Shown here piece by piece: positions 35,762 to 43,970 of a stretch of 64,000 bases of DNA (the first letter of the stretch is position 1; every line of letters begins with the position of its first letter). The DNA lies in the NCBI RefSeq assembly GCF_902506655.1, contig NZ_LR734808.1, positions 1,116,001 through 1,180,000 of the forward strand, in the 5' to 3' direction. The notes beneath the pieces were generated by a model, which was not told the origin of the DNA, did not search any database, and saw only the letters and a list, made by a program, of their open reading frames with translations. This DNA comes from Marinoscillum sp. 108. Lineage in GTDB: Bacteria > Bacteroidota > Bacteroidia > Cytophagales > Cyclobacteriaceae. The translations under genes and the position numbers were made by a program.

Positions 35762-35837
35762 CTTCGACGGAGCTCAGGCTAATAATGCAAAAACGTAACG
35801 TTTCTATCATGACCTAGCCTGAGGAGGCGGCCTCCAT
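35762..35837. repeat. 76-bp dispersed intergenic repeat, copy 1
   Basis: Matches 41496-41571 without gaps at 67 of 76 positions, counted by eye. It contains CTTCGACGGAGCTCAG and the palindrome GGAGGCGGCCTCC (35825-35837). Both copies are in the same orientation and lie 5.7 kb apart. Confidence 0.85.
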
Positions 35838-36204
35838 GCCTGACGGGTTTTGAAAGGCTGTCGGGTATAGCTGAGAGTTAGATCTTACTGGTAGGTTTTG
35901 CATCCGAAGGATTATGAAAGATATCGGTCTCGTCTCAGCTGTGAGCAGTTGCGTGGTTTAGTACTTAACCAGCTCATGGAGGGATTAGACAGCCTTCTTT
36001 ACAGTGGCTTTATTCAATAATTAGCTTGATAGAGGACTTCAAGACTCATTTTTGGCACGTATTCGGGGTTCCCGGCTATCATAAGTTCACTTGAGTATTT
36101 TAACTCCCAGCACAAGTCTACCGATCATGTTTAGATTTTGGAGGGGTTGTGCAACAGCTACGTTTGTTGTATGCCGTTTTTTTACCAGCTCAAATTCAAA
36201 TAAA
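35838..36204. other. Intergenic stretch with no gene seen
   Basis: I see no credible coding frame on either strand, no tRNA and no clear terminator. The minus-strand genes on both sides end or begin outside it. It could hold degraded mobile DNA or a non-coding RNA, but nothing in it supports a call. Confidence 0.5.
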
Positions 36205-37176
36205 TCAGGAAAACGTCAAACAAATTTTATTTCCCGTAGGGTCTAGGAACCAGTAGCCATCGTCTTTTGTCTCAACACCAGTCAGGTTATTTAAGGCCAA
36301 GTCAAATTTTTCCTTGTTGTTAAAAATGATATTGAAATGTCGCATTCCTGCACTATCGCTTGGAGCCATTGGCTTATTCATTCCATGCCACGAATTCATA
36401 GCAATACGATGCTTATAAGACCCTCCTGCTCCAACATCTGCGTACATGAATTGAGGCAAATTATTGAAAGACTCAAAGCCCAATTTTTGATAAAAACTGT
36501 TGGAGTTTGCCACGTTATTCGCATAAAGATGCAGGTGACCAATATAGGTCTCATTCGAAATGATCTTATCAATATTTGGACTTCCTAAGTGACTCATTAC
36601 TTCGTCTAGATCTAGGCGATCGGATGCACTGCGAATGTTGCCATTCACATCTTCTATGCTTAGACCTCTATCGGTAACTACTCGTTTAAATCGTTCGGGC
36701 GTTTCCAAAGTAAACTCTATGTTTATTCCATCCGGATCATCCAGATACACTGACTTAGACATGGTATGATCTACAGGCGAAAACGGATACTTATTCAGCG
36801 CCAGTCGGTAAACCATGGAGGCAAATTCCTGAATGTTAGGCGCATGAATAGCTACATGATATAGGCCACTGTATCCTTTTTGAAATTTCTTTTTGACCGT
36901 TTCATGAAGCACTACCAATGTATTTACGTCCGTACCCAATTCAGCAGTATTGCCGGAAGTGCTTAGCAGTTTCATGCCTACGATTTCGGTCCAAAATCGG
37001 GTAGATTTTTCGAGATGGGTAATGTTGAGATGTATGGCTCCAAATGAAGCAAACTTCTCTGAAGTCTGTTGTTCTTTATTCATATCTGAAATAATGTGTG
37101 CGATAGATGCAAATCCATCTATAGAGGTAAAAAGCGAAGCACCTAGGATTGTTTTTAAAAAATTTTTCCGATTCAT
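36205..37176 (-). CDS. VOC-superfamily (glyoxalase/extradiol dioxygenase-like) protein with N-terminal export-like segment
   Basis: 323 residues. Two VOC modules: about 42-160 (AIHLNITHLEKSTRFWTEIVGMKL, GLYHVAIHAPNI, IEFTLETPE) and about 205-320 (IGHLHLYANNVANSNSFYQKLGF, MRHFNIIF, LDPTGNKICL). The layout recalls CatE-type catechol 2,3-dioxygenases, with potential metal ligands His in the first strand of module 2, a central His and a late Glu/Asp-type residue; assignment is tentative. The N-terminus (MNRKNFLKTILGASLFTSI) looks like a Tat- or Sec-like signal, unusual for this family. It lies in the minus-strand cluster with YceI and DoxX genes. Confidence 0.75.
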   Translation of the reverse strand: MNRKNFLKTILGASLFTSIDGFASIAHIISDMNKEQQTSEKFASFGAIHLNITHLEKSTRFWTEIVGMKLLSTSGNTAELGTDVNTLVVLHETVKKKFQKGYSGLYHVAIHAPNIQEFASMVYRLALNKYPFSPVDHTMSKSVYLDDPDGINIEFTLETPERFKRVVTDRGLSIEDVNGNIRSASDRLDLDEVMSHLGSPNIDKIISNETYIGHLHLYANNVANSNSFYQKLGFESFNNLPQFMYADVGAGGSYKHRIAMNSWHGMNKPMAPSDSAGMRHFNIIFNNKEKFDLALNNLTGVETKDDGYWFLDPTGNKICLTFS

Positions 37177-37224
37177 ATGAATATGCTATGAGTCGTGTTT
37201 TGAAAAGTGAACTAATCAGATTAC

Positions 37225-37617
37225 TCAGCTTTTTCTTACCTCGAAAAATGGTTGAATTGTGAAGTAGGCCAGAGCGGGAAAGAAGTGCATGGGCACGACT
37301 AAGCCAGGGAAAAGTTCCGGGAACTCGATATCCAGCGGCAAGGCCATTCCTACAGGGCTTATAATGCTGACAAATGAAAGAAGACAGATCAATACATTAA
37401 GCCAGCCTTGGAAGTTGGGTTTATTGAATTTGTACAAGGCTAGATAGCCTAGCGCTATGAGCATACTGCCAATGAAAGAGGTTCCAATAATAGATCCCGT
37501 GTTGATGATCCTATCAAACTGCGTGAGTAGGGTGCTTTGGTAAATATTGAAGTAAACAACACCAGCCAATGACGAAAGTGCGCCCGCTACCAGTCCTTGT
37601 ACAAATATCTTTTTCAT
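37225..37617 (-). CDS. Small four-helix membrane protein, unknown function
   Basis: 130 residues with four hydrophobic segments (about 8-25, 45-63, 75-97, 105-123). No family recognised with confidence. It starts 4 nt after the YceI stop and 48 nt before the VOC gene, so it is part of the same minus-strand transcript. The bulk of the protein is membrane; no charged catalytic motif is visible. Confidence 0.65.
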   Translation of the reverse strand: MKKIFVQGLVAGALSSLAGVVYFNIYQSTLLTQFDRIINTGSIIGTSFIGSMLIALGYLALYKFNKPNFQGWLNVLICLLSFVSIISPVGMALPLDIEFPELFPGLVVPMHFFPALAYFTIQPFFEVRKS

Positions 37618-37621
37618 CGAC

Positions 37622-38155
37622 TTACTTTTTAGTTACTGGAACTGAAATATCTACCGTTAACTCCTCAGGCACATTTTTTGACATTCCCTTCATGTCGCCA
37701 ATGTTGTACTCAAGCCTGTTTATGGTGAAACTGCTACTAAATACGTCATCTTCGAAAGTAAAGGGCATGGTGAATTCTTTAGCTACACCATGTATTTGTA
37801 GTGTACCTATAACCTCATATCCAGTAGCTGTTTTAGCAAAGCTCTTAGAAGTGAAATCAATGGTAGGGTAATTGTCTGCATCGAACCACTTGTCACTTAC
37901 AGCATGTTTATTTTGCATGCCTCTGCCAGTGTTGATGGAGCTTACATCTACTTTTACGTCGAACCTTGAACTCTGCAAATCGTCCGGATCAAAGGAAACA
38001 TCACCATCCATTTTGGTAAAGACGCCAGTAGGGTCTTCGCTTGTGAATTTGATGGAAAATTCGTCACTAATCTTCCAATCTATTGATGCTTTGATTGTGA
38101 AGGCTGAGAGTGCTATGACTGCTACTAATGCTGTCAGAATATTTGCTTTTTTCAT
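37622..38155 (-). CDS. YceI-family periplasmic lipid-binding-type protein
   Basis: 177 residues from the ATG at 38155, which opens directly on a signal peptide (MKKANILTALVAVIALSAFTIKA); the in-frame ATG at 38194 would add 13 polar residues and is less likely. YceI hallmarks: VDWKIS-like start (SIDWKISDEFSIKFTS), DFDPDDLQSSRFDVKVDVSSI, TGRGMQNKHAVSDKWFDADNYPTIDFTSKSF and TGTLQIHGVAKEFTMPF. The fold is a lipocalin-like barrel that holds isoprenoid-type lipids in the periplasm. It sits between DoxX and the small membrane protein. Confidence 0.93.
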   Translation of the reverse strand: MKKANILTALVAVIALSAFTIKASIDWKISDEFSIKFTSEDPTGVFTKMDGDVSFDPDDLQSSRFDVKVDVSSINTGRGMQNKHAVSDKWFDADNYPTIDFTSKSFAKTATGYEVIGTLQIHGVAKEFTMPFTFEDDVFSSSFTINRLEYNIGDMKGMSKNVPEELTVDISVPVTKK

Positions 38156-38215
38156 TGTCTTATATTTTAAATTAATTACTTCATCATGAGCCACGAATGA
38201 TGAAGAAACCTTTAT

Positions 38216-38623
38216 TTATTTTGCTGAGATTGGTGCTTTTTTACTTCTTCCCCAAGCGATGAAGAGAGCTATGGCCAAAATGAATACATTGAATCCTATT
38301 GCTTCAAATTCGCCTCTTGATCCATGAAATATGGCTGCTAAGAGCATGATAGCGCCTATACCTAGTGCTGCCCAGATCGTTAAAAATGGCTTGATTCGTA
38401 GAATGGCAGGCAGCAATAGACCTATTCCTCCTAGTAACTCACTAACGCCAATGAACCTCACCAATCCGAGAGGAGTGGATGTGACCCATACGAGTGATTC
38501 GGCCAACGCATCCACTGGTTGCGTGGCTTTCATAAACCCAGCCATGATAAACATCGCTGCTAATAATCCTTTTGCAATCCATAGTGTGATATGCATTGCT
38601 TTGTTGTTTTTCTTTTGTTCCAT
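38216..38623 (-). CDS. DoxX-family membrane protein
   Basis: 135 residues from ATG 38623 (MEQKKNNKAMHITLWIAKG); the upstream ATG at 38653 is possible but leads with an odd stretch. Four hydrophobic helices and the DoxX pattern AAMFIMAGFMKATQP, GLVRFIGVSELLGGIGLLLP and MLLAAIFHGSRGE. The family is linked to membrane redox or respiratory functions. The YceI gene downstream and the Crp-type regulator upstream are common partners of DoxX genes in Bacteroidota. Confidence 0.88.
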   Translation of the reverse strand: MEQKKNNKAMHITLWIAKGLLAAMFIMAGFMKATQPVDALAESLVWVTSTPLGLVRFIGVSELLGGIGLLLPAILRIKPFLTIWAALGIGAIMLLAAIFHGSRGEFEAIGFNVFILAIALFIAWGRSKKAPISAK

Positions 38624-38695
38624 GTCTTTAAATTTTATAAGACAAAAGTCCAAAAGGCAGGATGGATAAAAAATAAGATATCTTAAGAAACGCTG

Positions 38696-39214
38696 CTACT
38701 TCTTTTTGGCTAGTTTACCGCGAGTATAGCTGAGGTGTTCGGGCGTCATTCCCAAATATGAGGCTATGAGCTTTTGAGGTAGTCGTTGCACCAGAGCAGG
38801 GTAAGTTTGTGTGAACTCCAGATATTTTTCTTCAGCTGTTCCACTCAGAAGAGAAATCAATCGGTTATTTGAAGCAATCAGATTATTGCGAAACTTTAGT
38901 CCTAATTCTACTTGCCATTCATGATTCAATTCTTCAAAACTCGGCACAACTTCTTTACCAATCATTTGAACTTCTGAGTTTTCAATGGCGTCAATGAATA
39001 TTTTGCTGGGAGTCTGTTTTGTGAAGCTTTCCAAATCAGAAATGAACCATCCTTCAGGAGCAAATTGTAAGATATGATCTTTCCCAGAACTATCTAAAAC
39101 GTAGCTTTTAAGACAGCCACTTATTACTCTGTACCCATAGTTACATTTTTGCCCAGGACTTAAAAGCAAAGTTCCTTTCTCAAGATTTTTTGTTTTAAGA
39201 TTTTTAAAGTCCAT
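38696..39214 (-). CDS. Crp/Fnr-family transcriptional regulator
   Basis: 172 residues from ATG 39214 (an ATG at 39250 adds 12). The N-terminal cNMP-binding-like barrel runs from about 5 to 115 (KGTLLLSPGQKCNYGYRVISG, LQFAPEGWFISDLESF). The C-terminal part has a helix-turn-helix (RLPQKLIASYLGMTPEHLSYTRGKL) in the short Bacteroidota form. The phosphate-binding cassette of true CRP is not evident, so the ligand is unknown. It is the first gene of the cluster down to 36205 and likely controls DoxX/YceI. Confidence 0.88.
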   Translation of the reverse strand: MDFKNLKTKNLEKGTLLLSPGQKCNYGYRVISGCLKSYVLDSSGKDHILQFAPEGWFISDLESFTKQTPSKIFIDAIENSEVQMIGKEVVPSFEELNHEWQVELGLKFRNNLIASNNRLISLLSGTAEEKYLEFTQTYPALVQRLPQKLIASYLGMTPEHLSYTRGKLAKKK

Positions 39215-39518
39215 GTTATTAGATTGACTTATGAGGTTAGCAAATGGCATACAAGACCAGCTATGATGAGTGGGGATTAGAAAGCACTAACCTCTCGTCT
39301 CGCACATAGCCACGCCTTGATTTAAATTTAAAACTTGTGGCGGACTTTACAATCCCCACTAAAATATACTGACCGATGAAACCCCATTCATTCATAGCAT
39401 TTGTTGTAGCACGTTCACTATGCTTTTTCATTGGGCATAAGTTGACCGTTCACCGAAAATGTTCACGGTGTTCGTCCGAGTTAGGGGTTCCCCGAATGGA
39501 AAGTCCTCCAAGTCCTCC
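39215..39518. other. Intergenic stretch with no gene seen
   Basis: About 300 nt between the Crp-type gene and the small proline-rich ORF. No credible frame, tRNA or strong terminator. Several short inverted motifs are present (for example CACCGAAAATGTTCACGGTG at about 39452-39471, stem CACCG/CGGTG). Confidence 0.45.
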
Positions 39519-39653
39519 TTAGCTTCCCTTTTTTGGTGGTGCCGGTGGTTTAACCATTCTTGGAACCTGACCTAAAGGCACTACATCACCAGCAGGTTGA
39601 ATAATGTTCACCTGTTTTGGTGGCGGAGTTGAAGGTGTTGATTTCTTACTCAT
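39519..39653 (-). CDS. 44-residue proline-rich small protein, translationally coupled to the 2TM gene
   Basis: Found by hand translation: ATG 39653 to TAA 39519, 44 residues, starting MSKKSTPSTPPPKQV and ending VKPPAPPKKGS. Nine or more prolines, lysine-rich ends, no hydrophobic segment. Its ATG overlaps the stop of the upstream 2TM gene by 8 nt (ATGAGTAA), the arrangement expected for translational coupling. The amino-acid bias and overlap argue for a real gene. It could be a partner or inhibitor of the 2TM protein; no family recognised. Confidence 0.55.
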   Translation of the reverse strand: MSKKSTPSTPPPKQVNIIQPAGDVVPLGQVPRMVKPPAPPKKGS

Positions 39654-40143
39654 AATTATGATATTTATTAATGTAATCGTTTGTTTCTATTTCGGTCTTG
39701 TTCATCAGGCGTTTAAATCTCTTGATGTCAAGTTTGCAATCCAATTGTTCGATGTTCTCCCAGTCAGTAGTTCGGAGTTCGTAAAACCGTTCAAGAGCTT
39801 CATCATCGTTAATGCGTTGGGTATAGAGTTCGTCCCAAAGGCGTTCAAGTTTGTTGAAGTACTTGGTGTACATCATTTTGAGAGCAGATATTTCCTCTAC
39901 TTCTTTATCAGACCGAACAAGTTGGTTACCGACCAAAGAAAGAAGTTGCATGACGCAAATGATCAACAGAATGACCCAAGCATAATCTTGGAAATATTTC
40001 CAGCCAAGAATCCCAGACAGAGAAAGGATAAATGTTATGATTTTAAAGGTTTTTCTGAGTCGATGTTGAAAGCCAATGTATTTACTCAAATACAGTTCGC
40101 CATATTTCATATCAACCATTTCGTACCAAACCTTATTCGTCAT
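39646..40143 (-). CDS. Two-TM membrane protein with cytoplasmic helical tail, SLATT-like layout
   Basis: 165 residues. An N-terminal amphipathic part (about 1-30) is followed by a tight pair of transmembrane helices (about 33-74, FKIITFILSLSGILGW and YAWVILLIICVMQLLSLVG), then about 90 residues of charged helix with the regular spacing of a coiled coil (VRSDKEVEEISALKMMYTKY, RLWDELYTQRINDDEALERF). This layout resembles SLATT-type 2TM proteins associated with conflict systems, but that is shape only; I saw no sequence hallmark. No nucleotide cyclase or SLOG gene is nearby. Confidence 0.6.
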   Translation of the reverse strand: MTNKVWYEMVDMKYGELYLSKYIGFQHRLRKTFKIITFILSLSGILGWKYFQDYAWVILLIICVMQLLSLVGNQLVRSDKEVEEISALKMMYTKYFNKLERLWDELYTQRINDDEALERFYELRTTDWENIEQLDCKLDIKRFKRLMNKTEIETNDYINKYHNYE

Positions 40144-40149
40144 GAAGAT

Positions 40150-40390
40150 AATGTGCTACAACGTCCAGCTAAGCGGCGGTTTGTCCACACTTAGCTTGAA
40201 AGTACTAAAAGTAACGAAGGTGCGCCACCCCTCAAAAGCTATCCCGAAGAAAATGCGTTGTGAAAGATAAATGCCAGAAGCAAGACAGTTGCTAAGGCTT
40301 CTCAACTATCAGAAGGTGCACCAAAGTGGGACAGTTGCAGATCAGGCTGTGAATAGCACGCTGACAAATGCCGCTTAGCAACTGTTATCT
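40150..40390. repeat. Fold-back element with terminal inverted repeats (MITE- or attC-like)
   Basis: About 240 bp with no coding frame. Left end GCTAAGCGGCGGTTTGTC (40168-40185) and right end GACAAATGCCGCTTAGC (40363-40379) are inverted copies with a small gap. Further internal copies of GCTAAG/CTTAGC-type words occur. It separates two small-gene pairs. It could be a MITE or a large cassette-recombination site; target-site duplications were not clear. Confidence 0.6.
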
Positions 40391-40394
40391 CTTG

Positions 40395-40946
40395 TTATCC
40401 TCTTATCATTAATGCAATTAAAAGAAATGGCAGATAGGTTAGAAGTAAGTTAAGGAGCGCAAGCCCGTAGTTAAAACGTTGAACTCTAGCTATCCCGATG
40501 ATCAAAAGTGCAAAAGTCCATAGTCGGATGATGTACTGAGTTAGACCGTTCATGTTTTCAATTGTTGGCTCTGTACCGGTTGCAAACAAGGCAAGTTGAT
40601 ATATGAGTAGAATACAGTACGGGATTATGGATATTGAATAAACGTTCGTCATTTGACGAGGAGTTGAGTCTCCTTTCCAAATTGAACCGATCCAGTGAGT
40701 TAGTCCAGGTAATAAGAGTCCAAAAACAAGGTAAATCACACCTATGCCAACAGGGATCATTATTAAGGCAGTCCAAATGAGAGCACCATCACCAAAAAGG
40801 TTACCGATAGCGTATGATTGTTCAATCGCAAAGGATGCCCCAAATATTAAGAATGGAAGAAAGTAAACGGGTTGCTTGGATTCACTCTGAAAGAAGTTCT
40901 CGAAAGTTCGCTTGGGAGCAAACCATATCGTTTTATATGGGTCCAT
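40395..40946 (-). CDS. Yip1-domain-like multipass membrane protein
   Basis: 183 residues with five hydrophobic segments. It opens with MDPYKTIWFAPKRTFENFF, the 'W-x-x-P-x-x-T' entry typical of bacterial Yip1 (PF04893) proteins. The loop HWIGSIWKGDSTPRQMTNVYSISIIPY, before the fourth helix, also fits. Bacterial members have no established role. Its ATG overlaps the stop of the upstream 152-residue-type gene by 14 nt, so the two are coupled. Confidence 0.75.
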   Translation of the reverse strand: MDPYKTIWFAPKRTFENFFQSESKQPVYFLPFLIFGASFAIEQSYAIGNLFGDGALIWTALIMIPVGIGVIYLVFGLLLPGLTHWIGSIWKGDSTPRQMTNVYSISIIPYCILLIYQLALFATGTEPTIENMNGLTQYIIRLWTFALLIIGIARVQRFNYGLALLNLLLTYLPFLLIALMIRG

Positions 40947-41352
40947 TTGTAAATTCTAGTAAATAAACGTAAGCAATCAATGTTAGAATTGAGATTGTTA
41001 AACAGATATAAGTTAAGGATTCGGCAGCTTTATAAATTAATGGTTTGTTTATCCATCCAATTCCTTGAGTATTAGACTCTATTCCCTTTCTGATTATAGC
41101 TTCTTTTTGTTTGGAGAAGTTAATTTCATAGTGTTGAGCAAGTAATGAGAAAAGAGCACATAATGCTAGACATATTATGGATGTTAGAAAAGCAATCTTA
41201 GCATTGTATACTGAAATACTTGCTGGTTTAAGGCCTATGAGTAACCCAGTTAGACCGATAGAGAATGCGGTGATCTTGTTAAAGAAAGATGTCTTTAGTT
41301 TGTTGAGCTCAAGACCTGCATCATGAAGCTCTTGTATTTGTTGTTCGATCAT
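40933..41352 (-). CDS. Three-helix membrane protein of unknown function
   Basis: 139 residues from the ATG at 41352 (MIEQQIQELHDAGLELNKLK); an in-frame ATG at 41391 is possible but adds a poor leader. An N-terminal soluble helix is followed by hydrophobic segments at about 32-50, 55-78 and 112-132, with a charged stretch between the second and third (QHYEINFSKQKEAIIRKGIE). No family recognised. It forms a two-gene unit with the Yip1-like gene. The ends of this unit carry the inverted words TGTTATCTCT (40383-40392) and AGAGATAACA (41369-41378). Confidence 0.6.
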   Translation of the reverse strand: MIEQQIQELHDAGLELNKLKTSFFNKITAFSIGLTGLLIGLKPASISVYNAKIAFLTSIICLALCALFSLLAQHYEINFSKQKEAIIRKGIESNTQGIGWINKPLIYKAAESLTYICLTISILTLIAYVYLLEFTNGPI

Positions 41353-41495
41353 TATTCTGTGCGGTGATGAGAGATAACATCCGGCTAACAACCACCAATG
41401 GTTTGTTATGCGCCTTATAACGTTACCAAATCTAACAGATTTTCCATCCCGATCAAACCATTGTTGGCTATAGGGAATCCCACTGCTGTCTCACC

Positions 41496-41571
41496 CTTCG
41501 ACGGAGCTCAGTGTGACAAAGCAAAAACGCAACGTTTCTATCATGATCTAGCCTGAGAAGGCGGCCTCCAT
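41496..41571. repeat. 76-bp dispersed intergenic repeat, copy 2
   Basis: Same element as at 35762-35837, 9 mismatches in 76, no gaps. It lies immediately before the 3' end of the amidase gene (stop at 41577), so it may also lie in that transcript's 3' end. Confidence 0.85.
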
Positions 41572-41576
41572 CCCCC

Positions 41577-42629
41577 CTACCTTTCCTTAAAGTCCGCAAT
41601 CACTCCGTCGGTAATCCACATGGCTATGGCATCACGGTTTTCCCAGTCGAGGATGCGCCGCTGGTCGCGGGTGTTTTTCAGATTGCCGATCTCCACATAC
41701 ACCGTGGGTGCTTTGGAGTATTTGATGATGTACAGGCTGTTTCGTGGCTCTATAGTGCCGGAGTATTTGCGGTTGGGCTGATAGCGGGCATACTTCTGTT
41801 TAAAAGTCTGCTGGAGGTTTTGTGCCAGTCGCTGCCCATCCTTGCTCAGCTCATGGTAGTAGAAAAACACGTCGATATTTTCACTTTTGCTGCGGCTATC
41901 CACATGGGTCTCAATGATCCGCTGATAGGGTTTCGCGGCATGGCGCTCATAAAGCTCGTTGACCACCTCCACCCGCTGTTTCAGGCGCAGTGAGTGGTTG
42001 CGAGGAATGCGTTTGGAGGGGTAAGTCTCTTCATCATGATCTACCTCCAGCAGGCGCGCATCCCGTATGCCGTCATTGGGGTCGCGCGTGATCAGGTAGA
42101 CCAGCGCACCATTGGCGATCAACTTGCGGGCCAAGCGCAGGGTCACGTCATAGGCATATTCATCTTCTGCCAGGAGCTGGCCGCCGTAGTGCTCCACCGC
42201 TCCCGGGTCTGGCCCACCATGGCCGGAGATGAGGTAAAACACCGCGCCCTCCAGCTGTCGGCTCTCTATGGAGACCATGGCATAGTCTGCCCCGAATATG
42301 CCATAGTACCGCTTCTCCAGCACTTTGGTGGCCTTCACGGTCTGCATGTCCACACTATCGGGCATCACCACCTCCTCATCGGCCTTTTCCACTTTTTCTT
42401 CCGGCTTGGGCAGCAGGTAGATCCTGCCGATGAACAGGCCATTTTCTGAACTCAGGTTTTCCTTATTCAGCTCGATAAACGGTGCGAGGTATTTCTTGGG
42501 CTCCAGGCCGCTGTTTCTCAGGAGTGAGTAGATCCCATCGCCCTGCACGGCCATTACTTTTTTGTGCTCCTGGGCATGGGTAAGATAGCTGCCTGCCAGC
42601 AGCAAAAATGTAACAAGTCGCTTCAGCAA
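41577..42629 (-). CDS. N-acetylmuramoyl-L-alanine amidase (Amidase_3) with LysM-like N-terminal region
   Basis: 350 residues. Signal peptide MLKRLVTFLLLAGSYLTHAQ. Residues about 25-75 (VQGDGIYSLLRNSGLEPKKYL, RIYLLP) look like a LysM or related wall-binding unit. The zinc amidase domain (about 125-345) keeps its ligands: His in ISGHGGPDPGA, Glu in LLAEDEYAYDV, His in IIETHVDSRS and the catalytic Glu in TVYVEIGNLKNTRDQ. It would cut the amide bond between MurNAc and the stem peptide in the periplasm, during division or recycling. Its 5' side carries 232 nt of leader before the first intergenic repeat copy. Confidence 0.93.
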   Translation of the reverse strand: MLKRLVTFLLLAGSYLTHAQEHKKVMAVQGDGIYSLLRNSGLEPKKYLAPFIELNKENLSSENGLFIGRIYLLPKPEEKVEKADEEVVMPDSVDMQTVKATKVLEKRYYGIFGADYAMVSIESRQLEGAVFYLISGHGGPDPGAVEHYGGQLLAEDEYAYDVTLRLARKLIANGALVYLITRDPNDGIRDARLLEVDHDEETYPSKRIPRNHSLRLKQRVEVVNELYERHAAKPYQRIIETHVDSRSKSENIDVFFYYHELSKDGQRLAQNLQQTFKQKYARYQPNRKYSGTIEPRNSLYIIKYSKAPTVYVEIGNLKNTRDQRRILDWENRDAIAMWITDGVIADFKER

Positions 42630-42861
42630 TGGATTTCTATGGATTAGGGTTGCTGCGAAATTATAAAAGGAAAGATTGGATACCAGCCGGAGGCAAAAAG
42701 AATTGAATAAATAGTGAGGTTCATGGAAATCGATCAGGCATATCCCGAAGGGAAAACTGCATTAAGATGTAAGGGAGCAACAATAATCGAACACCACATC
42801 CATGGCCCATTCAAACAGGTAAGCTCTTAACCCTCATTTTCTTTGCCTACCCGGCCCGGGG

Positions 42862-43222
42862 CAAGCAATGTTTGTTAGGGCATCACTATATATTTATATT
42901 TTGCTAAACCCAATTAATTCACTTTGATTCAGAAAAATTGGGTCGTAAAGGAGGGCGGGGCATCCAAGCCTTGCCCGGCCGGGACAAGTGTGAATCATTT
43001 TGACTCCAACAATTCCTAAAAAAAGCCCAAACACAATGAGTCAAAATGATTTTTTGCGTGCGACCGGCCAGGTTGGTGCCATTTTGTGGAATCACCAATT
43101 GTTTTCTTTGCCTACGCGGCCCGGGGCAAGCAAAGAAAATGAAGGGTAAGTAAGGAGTCAATTTGGATTGAGGTAAATAAAGTATCAGATCATCACCATC
43201 CATCTCCCTACAGAAATTACGC
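42862..43222. repeat. Long intergenic repeat family, copy A
   Basis: About 360 bp, with two other copies at 43971 and 49535. Internal features: a perfect 14-bp inverted repeat AATCATTTTGACTC (42993-43006) / GAGTCAAAATGATT (43038-43051) followed by TTTT; a GC-rich pair CTTGCCCGGCC / GGCCCGGGGCAAG; and TTTTCTTTGC / GCAAAGAAAA. A partial unit (TTTTCTTTGCC...GGGGCAAGCAATG, about 42837-42870) precedes it. No coding frame. Confidence 0.85.
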
Positions 43223-43321
43223 CTGATCCAGTAATATTCCCCCAAGCTCAAAAAACTTCCCATTCAAAATACTTTTTCCGCTTCTGCTGCCCAGGTCATT
43301 CGTGTCCCCTATTTTTGCGGC

Positions 43322-43954
43322 ATGTACATGGCGATTTGTGGAAATATCGGTTCGGGAAAGACGAGCCTGGCAGAAAAATTAGGACATCACTACGGCTGGG
43401 ACGTGCTCTACGAAAGCGTAGATAACAACCCCTACCTGGCTGATTTCTACGAAAACATGGAGAAATGGGCCTTCCATCTGCAAATCCACTTCCTGAACAG
43501 TCGCTTCTCTCAGATCAAAACCATACAGGACAACAAGCAGTCGGCCATCCAGGACCGTACCATCTATGAAGATGCCTACATCTTTGCCATGAACCTGAAA
43601 AAATCGCAGCTGCTCAATGAAAGGGACTACGAAACCTACCTGGCACTTTTCAACTCGATGATTGAGCACATTCATGCGCCTGACCTCTTGATTTATCTCA
43701 AGGCTGACATCCCGAGGCTGGTGAGTCAGATTCAGAAAAGAGGGCGCGAATATGAAAGTGCCATTCGCCTGGACTACCTCAAAAACCTCAACGAACACTA
43801 CGCTGAGTGGATCGGTAACTATGACCAGGGCAATCTCCTGATCATAGACGTCAACAATTTGGATTTCGTGAATAGACCGGAAGACTTTTCATTCATCGTG
43901 GAGCGAATAGATGCCGAAATCAACGGACTGTTCAGCAACAAGAAACTGGGGTAA
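43322..43954 (+). CDS. Deoxynucleoside kinase (dNK family)
   Basis: 210 residues. P-loop AICGNIGSGKTSLAEKL (about 4-20); WDVLYESVDNNPYLADFYE with the catalytic Glu; LQIHFLNSRFSQI; and DRTIYEDAYIFA with the DR(S/T) and E-D motif of the deoxyadenosine/deoxyguanosine kinase family. The lid is RGREYESAIRLDYL. It phosphorylates salvaged deoxynucleosides in the cytoplasm; purine preference is likely from the family but not proven. It stands alone, flanked by repeat copies A and B. Confidence 0.93.
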   Translation: MYMAICGNIGSGKTSLAEKLGHHYGWDVLYESVDNNPYLADFYENMEKWAFHLQIHFLNSRFSQIKTIQDNKQSAIQDRTIYEDAYIFAMNLKKSQLLNERDYETYLALFNSMIEHIHAPDLLIYLKADIPRLVSQIQKRGREYESAIRLDYLKNLNEHYAEWIGNYDQGNLLIIDVNNLDFVNRPEDFSFIVERIDAEINGLFSNKKLG

Positions 43955-43970
43955 CCCGCTCTCCTGGGAT

